DNA of 64,000 nt from Pseudomonas sp. AOB-7 (GCF_003696305.1 NZ_RFFK01000002.1:419736-483735); one strand, 5' to 3'. Positions 42,160 to 55,526 are shown, counted from the first letter of the stretch. The notes: generated by a model from the sequence alone, not told the origin. Program-made: numbers and translations.

Positions 42160-42432
42160 TCAGCCCCAGCGCATGACTGCGCACAACCACAACAGTGATA
42201 GCAGCGAGGCTATCCACACGCTCCAGTCGGTCACGCCTATCACCAGCAGGTGCAGGTAGGCGCTGCCGAGCAGACCGATAAACAGCCGATCGCCCCGGGT
42301 GGTGGCAATCGGCAGAAAACCCTTGCGCTCGACGCACGGCCAGCGCAGCTCCACCAGCGTCATGCCAGCCAGCAGCACGGCGATGCCGCCGAAGAACAGC
42401 GCGGTCGGTAGAGTCCAGGCCATCCAGCTCAT
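42160..42432 (-). CDS. glpU: DUF2160 small membrane protein (GlpU-like)
   Basis: A 90-residue protein that is almost all membrane. Three hydrophobic segments span about residues 6-25 (WTLPTALFFGGIAVLLAGMTL), 50-68 (LFIGLLGSAYLHLLVIGVT) and 70-88 (WSVWIASLLSLLWLCAVMRW). It belongs to the DUF2160 family, found in this kind of importer operon between the second permease and the binding protein. Its role is unknown; an auxiliary channel or assembly subunit is conceivable. It lies 12 nt downstream of the GlpQ-like permease and 51 nt upstream of the binding protein gene. Confidence 0.75.
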   Translation of the reverse strand: MSWMAWTLPTALFFGGIAVLLAGMTLVELRWPCVERKGFLPIATTRGDRLFIGLLGSAYLHLLVIGVTDWSVWIASLLSLLWLCAVMRWG

Positions 42433-42444
42433 GACGAACCTCCC

Positions 42445-43245
<801 letters not shown>

Positions 43246-43253
43246 GGTCGGCC

Positions 43254-44113
<860 letters not shown>

Positions 44114-44117
<4 letters not shown>

Positions 44118-45210
44118 GGCGCCACCTCCACCAGGTAGTCTTCGGCGTAGAGCATCAGCCACTGCGCCGGGAAGCTCAGGTACACCTGCTCGCGCGGCAC
44201 CGGCTGATCCTCCTGCAGGCGCGCCTTGAGCACCTGGCCGTCGAGGTCGAAGGTGAGGATCTTGTAGGTGCCGAGGTCCTCGACGTGCAGCACCCGACCG
44301 CACAGCGCGTCTTCGTAGGCGCCATCCCAGACGTGGACGAACTCGGGACGGATGCCCACCTGCAGGCGCTTGCCCTCCAGTTCGGCCAGGCGTCGATTGA
44401 GCCCCTCGGTCAGCGGCAGCACGGTATTGGCGAAGCGCACCCCGCCCTCGCAGCGCTGCACCTCGATCAGGTTCATGCCCGGACTGCCGATGAAGTAGCC
44501 GACAAAGGTGTGCCCGGGGCGCTCGAACAACTCGCGCGGCGTGCCGAACTGGACGATCTGCCCGCCGTACATCACCGCGATCTTGTCGGCGAAGGTGGAG
44601 GCCTCCAGCTGGTCGTGGGTGACGTAGACCATGGTGATATTGAACTGCTCGTGGATCTGCTTGAGCTTGCGCCGCAGCTTCCACTTCAGGTGCGGGTCGA
44701 TCACCGTCAGCGGCTCGTCGAAGAGGATCGCCGACACGTCGTCGCGCACCAGGCCACGGCCCATGGAGACCTTCTGCTTCTCGTCGGCGGTGAGGTTGCG
44801 CGCCTTCCTGTGCAGCAGCGGATGCAGTTCCAGCACCTCGGCGATCTCGTGCACCTTGCTCATCACCCGCGCTTCGTCCAGGCCCTGGTTGCGCAGCGGG
44901 AAGGCCAGGTTGTCGAACACCGTCATGGTGTCGTAGACCACCGGGAACTGGAAAACCTGGGCGATGTTGCGCTGCTGCGGCGACAGCGCGTTGACCGCCT
45001 TGCCGTCGAACTGCACCTCGCCCTGCGACGGGCTGAGCAGGCCGGAGATGATATTGAGCAGGGTCGACTTGCCGCAGCCCGACGGCCCCAGCAATGCATA
45101 GGCGCCGCCCTGCTGCCAGACGTGGTTCATCTCGCGAATTGCATAGTCTTCAGGCGCTTTCGGCACGCCGCTGTAGCTGTGCGCCAGGTTGTGCAGACGA
45201 ATCTCGGCCA

Positions 45211-45211
<1 letters not shown>
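44114..45211 (-). CDS. glpT: ABC transporter ATP-binding protein with degenerate signature motif (GlpT-like)
   Basis: A 365-residue cytosolic ATPase. Walker A is canonical (GPSGCGKST, residues 42-50), the Q-loop is AQVFQF, Walker B LFDEPLTVID near 163-171, and the switch His is H199 in VYVTHDQ. The signature, however, reads LTADEKQKV (140-148) where active subunits have LSGGQQQRV. A C-terminal TOBE-type regulatory domain (about 240-365) follows, as in MalK/UgpC. The partner subunit just upstream has the reverse set of defects, so only one composite ATP site of the heterodimer should work. The start overlaps the partner's stop by 1 nt. Confidence 0.85.
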
Positions 45212-46305
<1,094 letters not shown>

Positions 46306-46350
46306 GGCCTGTCCTTTTTCTTGTCGTGCCATTCGGTTTCGAACACCTAC

Positions 46351-46366
46351 AGCGACAAGCGTGCCA
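46351..46366 (-). promoter_or_regulatory. Sigma-54 (-24/-12) promoter of the ABC importer operon
   Basis: On the minus strand TGGCACGCTTGTCGCT matches TGGCAC-N5-TTGCW with one mismatch and the required 12-nt GG-to-GC register. It lies 45 nt before the first ATPase ATG and faces a divergent sigma-54 activator with an intact GAFTGA loop. Confidence 0.72.
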
Positions 46367-46435
46367 GACCGCCAAGAATCTGGATATCTATCTGTTCCAG
46401 AAGAGAAATAAGCGCAGGTTCGGGTTGCTGGGCGA

Positions 46436-46513
46436 TGTTCGACTGAACACTTTTGAACAGTCGAATGTGAACAACTGAACAATTCGTTCGTTGACTTTGA
46501 ACAGTGTTGAACG
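46436..46513. promoter_or_regulatory. Array of TGAACA half-sites, candidate activator binding region
   Basis: TGTTC-GACT-GAACA forms an inverted repeat at 46436-46449. Direct TGAACA copies start at 46444, 46454, 46468, 46476 and 46498, with a TGAACG at 46508. The array is 70-150 bp upstream of the sigma-54 site and just before the activator gene, the normal distance for an enhancer that loops to a sigma-54 promoter. Confidence 0.65.
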
Positions 46514-46565
46514 AGACTGGACCCATCGCGACGCAGATCGCGAACCGACAAGAAGAGATCGCACC

Positions 46566-48404
<1,839 letters not shown>

Positions 48405-48417
48405 CGCGGGAGGTTGC

Positions 48418-49224
48418 ATGCCACACGAAGCCTTCTGTCGCGAGGCCGGCAACGGCCCGGCGGTGGTCTGCCTGCACGCCAACGCCAGCAGTTCCAGCCA
48501 GTGGCAAGCGCTGATGGAGCGCCTGGCGCCCGACTATCGAGTCCTCGCGCCCGACGCCTACGGCGCCGGCAAGAGTCCGGACTGGCCGTCGGATCGGCAG
48601 ATCAGCCTGGGCGACGAAGTCGAGCTGATCGAGCCGCTGCTGGCGAAGGCCGGCGCGCCGCTGGCGCTGGTCGGTCACTCCTACGGCGCGGCGGTGGCCC
48701 TGCTCGCTGCCCTCAGGCACCCCGAGCGGATCGCCGCGCTGGTGCTCTACGAACCGACGTTGTTCGCCCTGATCGATGCCCGGCAACCGCCGCCCAATGC
48801 CGCCGACGGCATTCGCGCGACAGTGGCGCAATCGGCGGCCGCTCTGGATGCGGGCGATCCCGCGGCGGCCGCCGAACACTTTATCGACTACTGGATGGGG
48901 CCCGGCAGCTGGCGGCAGATGCCAGAGCGGCGTCAGGCACCCATCGCCGCCTCGATGCGCAACGTGCGCCGCTGGGCTTATGCACTGCTCAGCGAGCCCA
49001 CAGCGCTGGCGGCCTTCACCACGCTGCGCGTGCCGGTGCTCTACCTGCTCGGCGAGCGCTCGACCGCCGCCGCGCACGCGGTGGCCGAGCTGTTGCTGGC
49101 CAGCCTGCCCCGGGTCGAGCGGCTTGAATTCGCCGGTCTCGGCCATATGGGCCCCGTCACGCACCCGCAGCCGGTCAACGAGGCGATTGCAGCCTTTCTC
49201 GCCCTGCATCACCCTGTACGCTGA
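48418..49224 (+). CDS. Alpha/beta hydrolase
   Basis: A 268-residue alpha/beta hydrolase fold enzyme. The oxyanion region is VVCLHANASSSSQW near residues 16-29, the nucleophile elbow is LVGHSYGAAVALL with Ser near residue 85, the acid lies in the VLYLLGERSTA strand region, and the catalytic His is in FAGLGHMGPVTHP near residue 242. The typical acid Asp after strand 7 is replaced by GERS, so the acid may come from another strand. A GGGAGG Shine-Dalgarno precedes the ATG, 13 nt after the sigma-54 activator, so they are probably co-transcribed. It could release the inducer or substrate (for example from an ester) for the neighbouring importer; this is speculation. Confidence 0.78.
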   Translation: MPHEAFCREAGNGPAVVCLHANASSSSQWQALMERLAPDYRVLAPDAYGAGKSPDWPSDRQISLGDEVELIEPLLAKAGAPLALVGHSYGAAVALLAALRHPERIAALVLYEPTLFALIDARQPPPNAADGIRATVAQSAAALDAGDPAAAAEHFIDYWMGPGSWRQMPERRQAPIAASMRNVRRWAYALLSEPTALAAFTTLRVPVLYLLGERSTAAAHAVAELLLASLPRVERLEFAGLGHMGPVTHPQPVNEAIAAFLALHHPVR

Positions 49225-49331
49225 CCTCACCGGCTAGCATTGGCGACGCCGCCGCATCGCCAGCGTCGCGCTAGCGAGCGTGCAAAACTTGACAATTCAC
49301 CTTATATAAACTCAATAAATAATTGATTTTA

Positions 49332-50510
49332 ATGAAATTAAAAATCCTAGAATCTACTTTAAGTCGCCTGCGTGCAGCATTCCTGCTGGGCTTGCTGCTC
49401 GGCGCCGGCGACGCCCTGGCCGGCAGCACGGCGAAGCAGCAGATCGAAACGGCGGTGAACGCCATCATTGAACCGCTGATGGCCGAGCACGCCATTGCCG
49501 GCATGGCGGTCGCCCTGAGCGTCGAGGGCCGGCGCTACACCTTCAACTACGGCCTGGCCTCGAGGGAAACGGGGCAAGCCGTCGACGACGCCACCCTGTT
49601 CGAGATCGGCTCGGTCAGCAAGTTGCTCAGCGCCACGCTGGGCGCCTACGCCGCGGCCAGCGGCAAACTCGACCTGCACGACAGCGCCAGCCAGCACCTG
49701 AGCGAGCTGCGCGGCGGCCCCTTCGAGCAGATCAGCCTGCTCGAACTGGCCACCTACAGCGCCGGCGGCCTGCCCCTGCAGTTTCCCGAACAGGTGCTGG
49801 ATCGCGCGTCGATGCTGGCCTATTACCGCAGCTGGCAACCGAGCTATGCCGCCGGCACCCAGCGCCTCTACTCCAACCCGAGCATCGGTCTGTTCGCCCA
49901 CCTGGCCGCCGCCAGCCTGGGCGAGCCTTTTGCCGAATCGATGGAACGGCGGCTGTTTCCGGCCTTCGCCCTGACGCAAAGTTATATCCAGGTACCGCCC
50001 TCGCGCCTGCCCGCCTACGCCCAGGGCTACGACAAGGCGGATCAGCCGGTGCGGGTCAACCCCGGCATGCTGGACGCCGAGGCCTATGGGGTAAAAGCCA
50101 GCGCGGCGGATCTGCTGCGTTTCGTCGAGGCCAACCTGCACCCCGAGGCGCTACCCGAGCCCTGGCCGCGCGCCGTGGCGATGACCCAGACCGGCTATTA
50201 CCGGGTCGGCGACATGAGCCAGGGCCTGGGCTGGGAGCGCTACGCCTACCCCATCGACCTGGCGCGCCTGCAGGCCGGCAACTCCGCGGACATGGCACTG
50301 CAGCCACAGGCCATCGAGCGCTTCGACGCGCCCATACCCGCCACAGGCGACCTGCTGCTGAACAAGACCGGCTCGACCAACGGCTTCGGCGCCTACGTCC
50401 TGCTGCTGCCGGCACGGGACATCGGCCTGGTGCTGCTGGCCAACCGCAACTACCCCAACGCCGAGCGGGTGCGGGTGGCCCTGCAGATACTCGACGCGCT
50501 GCCGCGCTGA
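49332..50510 (+). CDS. ampC: Class C beta-lactamase (AmpC family)
   Basis: A 392-residue periplasmic serine beta-lactamase. The signal peptide ends at about residue 30 (GDALA, then GSTAKQQ). The class C motifs are all present: SxxK as S94-V-S-K97 in FEIGSVSK, YxN as Y180-S-N182 in RLYSNPSIGLF, and KTG at 345-347 in NKTGSTNGFGAYV. Long stretches (SAADLLRF-x-EANLHPE, QGLGWE, LANRNYPNAERV) agree with the Pseudomonas chromosomal AmpC family. No ampR is adjacent, so the usual inducible control is missing here. The first codons and 50 nt upstream are strikingly AT-rich, and no Shine-Dalgarno is visible. The ATG at 49332 is preferred to a TTG at 49323. Confidence 0.9.
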   Translation: MKLKILESTLSRLRAAFLLGLLLGAGDALAGSTAKQQIETAVNAIIEPLMAEHAIAGMAVALSVEGRRYTFNYGLASRETGQAVDDATLFEIGSVSKLLSATLGAYAAASGKLDLHDSASQHLSELRGGPFEQISLLELATYSAGGLPLQFPEQVLDRASMLAYYRSWQPSYAAGTQRLYSNPSIGLFAHLAAASLGEPFAESMERRLFPAFALTQSYIQVPPSRLPAYAQGYDKADQPVRVNPGMLDAEAYGVKASAADLLRFVEANLHPEALPEPWPRAVAMTQTGYYRVGDMSQGLGWERYAYPIDLARLQAGNSADMALQPQAIERFDAPIPATGDLLLNKTGSTNGFGAYVLLLPARDIGLVLLANRNYPNAERVRVALQILDALPR

Positions 50511-50521
50511 ATGACACTGCA

Positions 50522-50540
50522 GCCCGGATGCAATCCGGGC
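50522..50540. repeat. Short palindromic repeat after ampC
   Basis: GCCCGGAT-GCA-ATCCGGGC hairpin 11 nt past the ampC stop. Its 15-nt half AGCCCGGATGCAATC recurs in reverse at 61921-61935, so it is a dispersed repeat. It may also act as a weak terminator. Confidence 0.6.
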
Positions 50541-50565
50541 AGGCGCCGACTGCAGGCTGGCGCGG

Positions 50566-51201
50566 TCACGGCGCTTGGCAGATGAAACCCGCCAGCGCCG
50601 GGCGCCGCAGCTGCCTCATCAGCCCGGATGCGGTCAGCGGCGAACCCTCGCCGAGCGGCAGCCCGGCCGCCGCCAGCGCCTCGGCGACCCAGGTGTTGCA
50701 GGTATTGAGCAGCGAGTAGCGGCCATTGGCCCGGTAGAAGCGACTGTGCCCGTACAGGCCGGGGCCGAGCGCTTGCGGCCGGCCTTCGGCATCCAGGGCG
50801 AAGCCGGCCAGCAGGTAGTCCAGCAGGCGCTGGTAGCCCGCCTCGTCCAGCGCCAGGGCCATCTGCCCGCCAGTCGGCCGCGCGGCCAGCTGCACCAGGT
50901 GCAGCACGCTGTCGCCCGACCAGAACAGCGCCTGCACGCCCTGAGCGAAACCGGCATCCGGGTTGCGGTAGAAGCCCTCGTCGCCCCAGCCCAGCTCGAT
51001 AAAACCCGTGCCTGGGAAGTCCTCAGCCAGGGCCGGCAGGCGCTGCAGCAGGTCGGCCGCCGGCAGCAGCAGGCCGGCGTGCAGGCCGTGGTCGACCACC
51101 TGCACCGCCCTGCGCGGGGCGCAATCCGGCGGCGCCTGGGGAGGCTCGGGCGCGGTGGCGCAGCCGAGCAGCAGCACGACAAACAGCAACGGAATGCGCA
51201 T
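50566..51201 (-). CDS. DUF2459 family lipoprotein
   Basis: A 211-residue predicted lipoprotein. The signal peptide MRIPLLFVVLLLGCA has a lipobox (LLLGC), so Cys14 would be lipidated. The mature part resembles the DUF2459/TIGR02117 family: VQVVDHGLHAGLLLPAADL, FIELGWGDEGFY near residues 67-78, and NTCNTWVAEALAAAG near residue 167. The conserved His and Cys-x-x-x-W suggest a papain-like or NlpC-like fold, but no activity is known to me. The ATG at 51201 is chosen because it begins a proper signal peptide. It lies 73 nt downstream of the acyl-ligase fusion gene, probably on the same transcript. Confidence 0.75.
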   Translation of the reverse strand: MRIPLLFVVLLLGCATAPEPPQAPPDCAPRRAVQVVDHGLHAGLLLPAADLLQRLPALAEDFPGTGFIELGWGDEGFYRNPDAGFAQGVQALFWSGDSVLHLVQLAARPTGGQMALALDEAGYQRLLDYLLAGFALDAEGRPQALGPGLYGHSRFYRANGRYSLLNTCNTWVAEALAAAGLPLGEGSPLTASGLMRQLRRPALAGFICQAP

Positions 51202-51274
51202 AGGCGGTCGACTCGCAGCCAGGATCAGGCTCAACCATAAGCCAGATCCCGCCCATCCGTGCACGCGGGCCGCG

Positions 51275-54118
51275 CTAACCAAAGCGTGGCACCCGCTCGC
51301 CCTCCTCCAACCGCTGCAACAGCGCCGCACGGGTCGCGTCGCGCAGGCGGATCGCCTCCAGCCAGCTGTTCTGCTGCGCCCTCAGCGGCGCACAGAACTC
51401 GACCCGCAGCGAACTCCGACGAGGCAACCAGTGACCGTCGCGCAGCCACTCGCGCGTACCGCCGATGGCCAGCGGCAGCAGCTCGGCGCCACTGCGCGCG
51501 GCCAGGACGAAGGCACCCATGCGCAACGGCCGCAGCCCCGGCTCGGGGCCGAAGGTGCCCTCGGGGAAGATCACCAGCGACTCGCCTGCCGCCAGCGCCG
51601 TCAGCAGTGCCTCGGCATCGGCGGCGCCACCGCGCGGGTCGACGCGCTCGACGAAGTGGGCGCCGAGCCGGCGCAGGAAACGCCCGGCGATGCGCTGTTC
51701 GGCCAGCTCGCGCTTGGCGACGAAGGCGAACTGCGGCGGCAGCACGGCGCAGAGCAGCAGACCGTCCAGGTAGCTGGCATGGTTGGCGGCCAGGACCTGT
51801 ACCGAAGCGGTGGACAGCCGCTGCAACCCGCCGACCGCCGGCGACACGCCGGACAGCGCGAGGTACAGGCGCGCCCCGGCCCGCGCCCCGGCCCGCGCCC
51901 ACAGACGAGACCAGCGCCGCCGCGGCAGCAGGGCCACGCCGAGCCAGGTCGGCGCCGCCAGCAACGCGAACAGCAGCCAGCAGTACAGGCCATAGAGCCA
52001 CGCGCCGGCATCACGCCAGCTGCGCCGCAGCTGCCCGCGCAGGCCCTGGCCGACCAACCGCAGCAGCTGCCGCCAGACCGCCAGACGCGGCCGGCCGATT
52101 TCGCCGCGCTCGAAGGCCTCGCGGCAGGCCGCGCGGCGGATCTTGCCGCTGGAGGTCTTCAGCACGCTGTGCGGCGGCGCCAGGACGATGTCGTCCGGCG
52201 GCACGCCGGCCAGCTCGAGCACCACGCGGCTGACCTCCTGCTGCAGTTGCCGACGCCGCCCGGCCTCCTGCTCCAGGGTTTCCGCCAGCACCACCAGGCG
52301 CTCCGTGCCACTGGCCGGATCCTGGCTGCCGAACACCGCGACGCAGCCCTTGCGCAACCCCGCCAGGTTGCCCACCGCGGTTTCCAGGTCGTAGGGGTAG
52401 ATATTGCGCCCGGCGCGGATGATCAGGTCCTTGGCGCGCCCGGTCAGGTAGACCTCGCCGCCGGCCATGTAGGCCAGGTCGAGCGAGTCCATCCAGCCGT
52501 CGCGCAGGACCCGGCGGGTTTCCTCCGGGTTGCGCAAGTAACCGGTGCTGGTGGACGGGCCGCTGAACTGCAGGTGCCCTTCGCGGCGCTCGGGCAGCTC
52601 GACGCCGCGCTCGTCGACGATGCGAATGCGGTGCCCCGGCAACGGCCGGCCGCAGGCGACGAAATGCAGCACCGCGTCATCCTGCGCGCCCGCCGGCCGC
52701 GCCTCGCCGCGGCGCTGGAACGCCTCGCGCTGCACCCGGTCGACCAGCAGCCCGCGGCCCAGGGGCGGAAAGGCCACGCCCAGGGTCGCCTCGGCCAGGC
52801 CGTAGACCGGGGTCTGCGCGGCCGGGGCCAGGCCGTAGCGGGCAAAGCGCTCGGCGAAGCGCCGCAGGGTATCCGGGTTGACCGGCTCGGCGCCGTTGCA
52901 GGCCAGGCGCCAGCAGCTCAGGTCGAGGCCCTCCAGCTCCGCCTCGGACAACTTGCTCAGGCACAGTTCGTAGGCGAAGTTGGGCGCCGCCGACAGCGTG
53001 CCGCGCAAGCGATGGATGGTCCACAGCCAGCGCGCCGGGCGGGCGAGGAAGGCCAGCGGCGACATCAGCGCCAGGCGCACGCCGTGGTACAGGCTGCCCA
53101 GCCAGGCGCCGATCAGGCCCATGTCGTGGTACATCGGCAGCCAGCTGACGAACACATCCTGCGGCCCCACCTGCAGGGCCTGGCCCATGGCGCGCAGGTT
53201 GGCCAGCAGGTTGGCGTGGCTGACCATCACCCCCTTGGGCTGGCCGGTGCTGCCCGAGGTGTACTGCAAGAAGGCGAGGTCCTGCGCGCCCCTGGGCGGC
53301 GTGACGCAGCCGCCGCCCTCGCCGGCCAGTTCGGCGACGCTGGCGATACGCCGCAGGCTCGGCACCTGCGGGCGCAGCAGGCGGGCCAGCAGGCGCGCCT
53401 CGCTCACCGTGATCAGCAGCCGCGCCTCGGCGTTGGTGAGGATGCCGACCTGGCGGCGCAGGTGCTCCTCGATCTGCGACAGGCGCAGGGGCGGATAGAT
53501 GGGCACGGGCACCCCGCCGGCCAGCAGGATGCCGAAGAAGGCGTAGAGAAAGTCGCGCCCGGTGGGCAGCATCAGCGCCACCGCCTGTCCCGGCCGCAGG
53601 CCGCCGAGCTGCAGGCCGGCGGCCACCGCCTGGGCGCCGCGGTGCAGAGCGCCGTAGCTGATGTCCTCTTGCTCGTCGCCCTCGCCCAGCAGGTGCACGT
53701 GGGTGCGTTGCGGGTGGCGGCGCGCGTGCCACTCCAGCACCTGCATGAGGGTCTGCGCCGTCGCCGGCACTTGGGCGGTGTCCGCCTCGGTGTCGGGCGC
53801 GACGACGGGCGACGCGGCGGCCGCCGGCGCAGTGCGCCCCTGCAGCGCCCGCAGCAGGTCGGCGGGGGTCTCGGCACTGGCGAACAAGCTATCCGGCAGG
53901 CGCACGCCGAATTCCTGCTCGATGCGCGCCCACAACTCGGCGCGGGCCAGGCTGTCCAGGCCCAGATCGCGATCCAGCACGCTGTCCAGGCACGGTTGCA
54001 GCGCAGTCGCGGCCTGCGGGCGCAACTCGCTGACGGTGCGCCGCACGATCTCCAGCAGGCGCTCCACATCCCTTTCGCAACCCGGCGCGGCCTTGGTTGA
54101 CGGTGGCGGACGAGACAT
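51275..54118 (-). CDS. Trimodular ACP / fatty acyl-AMP ligase / PlsC-type acyltransferase fusion
   Basis: A 947-residue protein with three modules. Residues 15-95 are an acyl carrier domain with the phosphopantetheine Ser56 in LGLDSLARAEL. Residues 120-680 form an AMP-forming ligase of the FAAL/long-chain type, with ATP loop YTSGSTGQPKG (286-296), FVSWLPMYHDMGLIG and the late catalytic Lys in KTSSGKIRR. A hydrophobic hinge (WLYGLYCWLLFALLAAPTWLGVALL) leads to a glycerolipid acyltransferase domain with NHASYLD (HX4D, from 779) and FPEGT (about 851-855). A plausible cycle is: activate a fatty acid, load it on the fused ACP, transfer it to a lysolipid or alcohol at the membrane. A GAGGG Shine-Dalgarno precedes the ATG. 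Confidence 0.85.
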   Translation of the reverse strand: MSRPPPSTKAAPGCERDVERLLEIVRRTVSELRPQAATALQPCLDSVLDRDLGLDSLARAELWARIEQEFGVRLPDSLFASAETPADLLRALQGRTAPAAAASPVVAPDTEADTAQVPATAQTLMQVLEWHARRHPQRTHVHLLGEGDEQEDISYGALHRGAQAVAAGLQLGGLRPGQAVALMLPTGRDFLYAFFGILLAGGVPVPIYPPLRLSQIEEHLRRQVGILTNAEARLLITVSEARLLARLLRPQVPSLRRIASVAELAGEGGGCVTPPRGAQDLAFLQYTSGSTGQPKGVMVSHANLLANLRAMGQALQVGPQDVFVSWLPMYHDMGLIGAWLGSLYHGVRLALMSPLAFLARPARWLWTIHRLRGTLSAAPNFAYELCLSKLSEAELEGLDLSCWRLACNGAEPVNPDTLRRFAERFARYGLAPAAQTPVYGLAEATLGVAFPPLGRGLLVDRVQREAFQRRGEARPAGAQDDAVLHFVACGRPLPGHRIRIVDERGVELPERREGHLQFSGPSTSTGYLRNPEETRRVLRDGWMDSLDLAYMAGGEVYLTGRAKDLIIRAGRNIYPYDLETAVGNLAGLRKGCVAVFGSQDPASGTERLVVLAETLEQEAGRRRQLQQEVSRVVLELAGVPPDDIVLAPPHSVLKTSSGKIRRAACREAFERGEIGRPRLAVWRQLLRLVGQGLRGQLRRSWRDAGAWLYGLYCWLLFALLAAPTWLGVALLPRRRWSRLWARAGARAGARLYLALSGVSPAVGGLQRLSTASVQVLAANHASYLDGLLLCAVLPPQFAFVAKRELAEQRIAGRFLRRLGAHFVERVDPRGGAADAEALLTALAAGESLVIFPEGTFGPEPGLRPLRMGAFVLAARSGAELLPLAIGGTREWLRDGHWLPRRSSLRVEFCAPLRAQQNSWLEAIRLRDATRAALLQRLEEGERVPRFG

Positions 54119-54248
54119 CGGCGACCCTCACAGGTTGTGTAGGTCAGTGGCCATTATGCGCCCAATAGGCAAGATGGGCGTCCCGCCTGACGAGACGGCC
54201 ACCCCCGGCTAGGCTTGCAGCTACCAACGCGATGAAAGAGAGAGCCGC

Positions 54249-55526
54249 ATGCCAAGCAGTCTCGCCCCCGGCGTACGCCGCCGAGAAGTCTGGGCCTGGG
54301 CAATGTTCGACTTCGCCAACTCCGGCTACACCACGGTGGTGATCACCGCGGTGTTCAACGCCTACTTCGTCGCCGTGGTGGCCGGCGGCCAGGCCTGGGG
54401 CACCCTGGCCTGGACCAGCGCAATCGCCCTGTCCTATGCCCTGATCATCCTCAGCGCGCCGCTGCTCGGCGCCTATGCCGACGCCCTCGCCTGCAAGAAG
54501 CGCCTGCTGCTGGTCAGCGCCCTCGGCTGCATCCTGTTTACCGCGGGGCTGGCACTGGCCGGGCCGGACACGCTGGTCGTTGCGCTGATCTTTATCGTGC
54601 TGTCGAACTTCTGCTTCGGCACCGGCGAGAACCTGATCGCCGCCTTCCTCCCCGAACTGGCCCGACGCGAGGCGCTGGGCCGGGTCTCGGGCTGGGGCTG
54701 GGGCTTCGGCTATATCGGCGGGCTGGTCAGCCTGGGCGCCTGCCTGGCCTACGTGACTTGGGCCCAGGCACAGGGTCAGGGCGCGGAGCAGTTCGTGCCG
54801 GCCTGCATGCTGATCACCGCAGCGTTGTTCGCCATCGCCTGCACGCCCACCTTTCTCTTCCTGCGCGAGCGCAGCCGGCCGCAGCTGGGCGCCGCCACCG
54901 GCGCACGGGCGGCCTGGGCACGCCTCGCCCATACCCTGGGCGAGGCCGGGCGCTACCGCGACCTGCTGCGCTTCCTGCTGTGCACCGTGTGCTACCAGGC
55001 CGGCATCTCGGCGGTGATCACCCTGGCCGCCATCTATGCCGACCAGGTCATGGGCTTCAGCACCCAGGACACCCTGCTACTGATCTTTGCGGTGAACGTC
55101 ACCGCCGCCATCGGCGCCGTGCTGTTCGGCTGGCTGCAGGACCGCATCGGCCACCGCGCCACCCTGAGCCTTACCCTGCTGGGCTGGATCGCCATGATCG
55201 GCCTGGTCTGGGCGGCCCAGGGGCCGGGGCTGTTCTGGCTGGCCGCCAACCTCGCCGGCCTGTGCATGGGCGCCAGCCAGTCGGCCGGGCGTGCCATAGT
55301 CGGGCTACTGGCGCCGCCGACGCGCCTGGCGGAGTTCTTTGGCCTGTGGGGCCAGGCGGTCAAACTGGCGTCCATCCTCGGCCCCATGACCTATGGCCTG
55401 ACCAGTTGGCTGTCGGGCGGCGACCATCGCCTGGCGATGCTGATCACCGGCAGTTATTTCGTCATCGGCCTGCTGATCCTGGCCAGCGTCGACCTGGAGC
55501 GCGGCCGGCGCGCGGCGCTGGCATAA
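54249..55526 (+). CDS. UMF1-type MFS transporter
   Basis: A 425-residue integral membrane protein with about twelve hydrophobic segments. It begins with the UMF1 (Atg22-like) hallmark RREVWAWAMFDFANSGYTTVVITAVFNAYF. Other markers are GTGENLIAAFLPELARREALGRVSGWGWGFGYIGGL and, in the second half, QDRIGHRATLSLTLLGW and GQSAGRA-like MGASQSAGRAIVGLL. The substrate is unknown. It is divergent from the acyl-ligase fusion and convergent with cysS across a perfect terminator. Confidence 0.82.
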   Translation: MPSSLAPGVRRREVWAWAMFDFANSGYTTVVITAVFNAYFVAVVAGGQAWGTLAWTSAIALSYALIILSAPLLGAYADALACKKRLLLVSALGCILFTAGLALAGPDTLVVALIFIVLSNFCFGTGENLIAAFLPELARREALGRVSGWGWGFGYIGGLVSLGACLAYVTWAQAQGQGAEQFVPACMLITAALFAIACTPTFLFLRERSRPQLGAATGARAAWARLAHTLGEAGRYRDLLRFLLCTVCYQAGISAVITLAAIYADQVMGFSTQDTLLLIFAVNVTAAIGAVLFGWLQDRIGHRATLSLTLLGWIAMIGLVWAAQGPGLFWLAANLAGLCMGASQSAGRAIVGLLAPPTRLAEFFGLWGQAVKLASILGPMTYGLTSWLSGGDHRLAMLITGSYFVIGLLILASVDLERGRRAALA

